Assembly (NCBI GenBank): GCA_043820045.1
Contig: JBDREF010000469.1
Location: forward strand, 1-7,016
Direction of reading: 5' to 3'
DNA length: 7,016 bases
From: JBDREF01 sp043820045
Lineage (GTDB): Bacteria; Planctomycetota; Phycisphaerae; Sedimentisphaerales; Anaerobacaceae
Shown: positions 6,562 through 7,016 of the stretch, in pieces
Layout: every line of letters starts with the position of its first letter
Numbering within the stretch: the stretch's first letter is position 1
Notes under the pieces: model-generated
Told to the model about the DNA's origin: nothing
What the model saw: only the letters and a program-made list of their open reading frames with translations
Database searches by the model: none
Made by a program: the position numbers and the translations under genes

Positions 6562-7016
6562 GTGAACAGAAAACTACTGAATTGCGTAATCTTCTTACCG
6601 ATCTGCGCATCGAACGTCCTTGCAGATATACCTGTTACGGCCGAGATTGTCGAGGTCAGGAAAATCTGGGACGGGGCTGCGCACAATGCGTTTACAGATT
6701 TGATCTTCTGGAATGACTCGTTTTACTGTGTCTTTCGTGAGGGCAGAGGGCACGTCTCCTCCGACGGCAGCATCCGAGTGCTCAAATCGAAGAGCGCAGA
6801 TAAGTGGGAGCCGGCCGCTTTGGTCAAGCTGGATGGCTATGACCTGCGTGACCCGCATGTATCAATCACTCCGGACGGGCCTGGCCCCAGGGGCAGGCTG
6901 ATGCTGGTCGGCGGAGCCGCCCCGCGGAAGGAGGACAACCAGAGTGTTCCCACCGGGACGTTTGTGAGCTTCTCCGCGGACGGTAGGGAATGGACCCAGC
7001 CGCAGATTGTTGTGCC
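6562..7016 (+). CDS. Secreted sialidase/BNR-like protein (3' partial)
   Basis: The first 151 residues of a protein cut by the right edge. GTG 6562 is preceded by GAGAGG. Residues 1-21 form a signal peptide: NRK at the start, hydrophobic core LLNCVIFLPICA, and likely cleavage after VLA at 19-21, so the product is exported. The mature part resembles beta-propeller exo-sialidase-like proteins of planctomycetes: HNAFTDLIFW (41-50), YCVFREGRGHVSSDG (55-69), DLRDPHVSITPDG (94-106) and the Asp-box-like SADGREW (138-144). In sialidases Asp boxes are structural repeats of propeller blades, and the classical early motif is FRIP; here FRE occupies a similar place, so true sialidase activity is not assured. 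The function could be glycan hydrolysis or binding outside the cytoplasm. The 218-base gap suggests a separate transcription unit from the DUF1501 gene. Catalytic residues further on cannot be judged. Confidence 0.8.
   Translation, partial: MNRKLLNCVIFLPICASNVLADIPVTAEIVEVRKIWDGAAHNAFTDLIFWNDSFYCVFREGRGHVSSDGSIRVLKSKSADKWEPAALVKLDGYDLRDPHVSITPDGPGPRGRLMLVGGAAPRKEDNQSVPTGTFVSFSADGREWTQPQIVV

Noticed and set aside
6480..6716. 78-aa frame before and overlapping the sialidase-like gene
   Set aside because: It overlaps a frame with a ribosome binding site, a signal peptide and family motifs, and it resembles nothing itself.

Overview
The window looks like ordinary chromosomal DNA of a free-living Gram-negative-type bacterium. 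Its base composition is moderately GC-rich. The gene set is an ABC-2 exporter, a large secreted protein of unknown function, a DUF1800/DUF1501 pair with a Tat signal, and a secreted sialidase-like protein. This mix is most familiar from Planctomycetota and, less often, other PVC-group bacteria. That placement is an inference from gene content; there is no rRNA or other marker gene. All supported genes lie on the + strand. I see no tRNA, rRNA, CRISPR array, insertion sequence or phage gene.

Layout. (1) Positions 1-1732 hold an ABC exporter. The ATPase gene is cut by the left edge, so its Walker A is missing. The permease gene follows with a 17-base overlap. (2) Positions 1733-1875 are a 143-base gap with a direct GTAACA repeat, a weak promoter candidate and a clear ribosome binding site. 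(3) Positions 1876-6343 hold three closely spaced genes: a 589-aa protein with a signal peptide and an apparent internal duplication, a 461-aa DUF1800 protein, and a 417-aa DUF1501 protein with a twin-arginine signal. Gaps between them are 41 and 17 bases, which suggests one transcript. (4) Positions 6344-6561 are a 218-base gap containing one modest hairpin and no convincing terminator. (5) From 6562 to the right edge runs the start of a secreted sialidase/BNR-like protein.

How the genes may work together. DUF1800 and DUF1501 proteins are often encoded side by side, and their biochemical role is, as far as I know, undetermined. DUF1501 is related to the alkaline-phosphatase/sulfatase-like fold. 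Here DUF1501 carries a Tat signal while its DUF1800 neighbour has no visible export signal. The gene in front encodes a secreted protein built from two similar halves. The best candidate for something undescribed is therefore a three-component envelope module (duplicated secreted protein, DUF1800, Tat-exported DUF1501), possibly associated with the ABC-2 exporter upstream. That functional link is inferred from gene order only.
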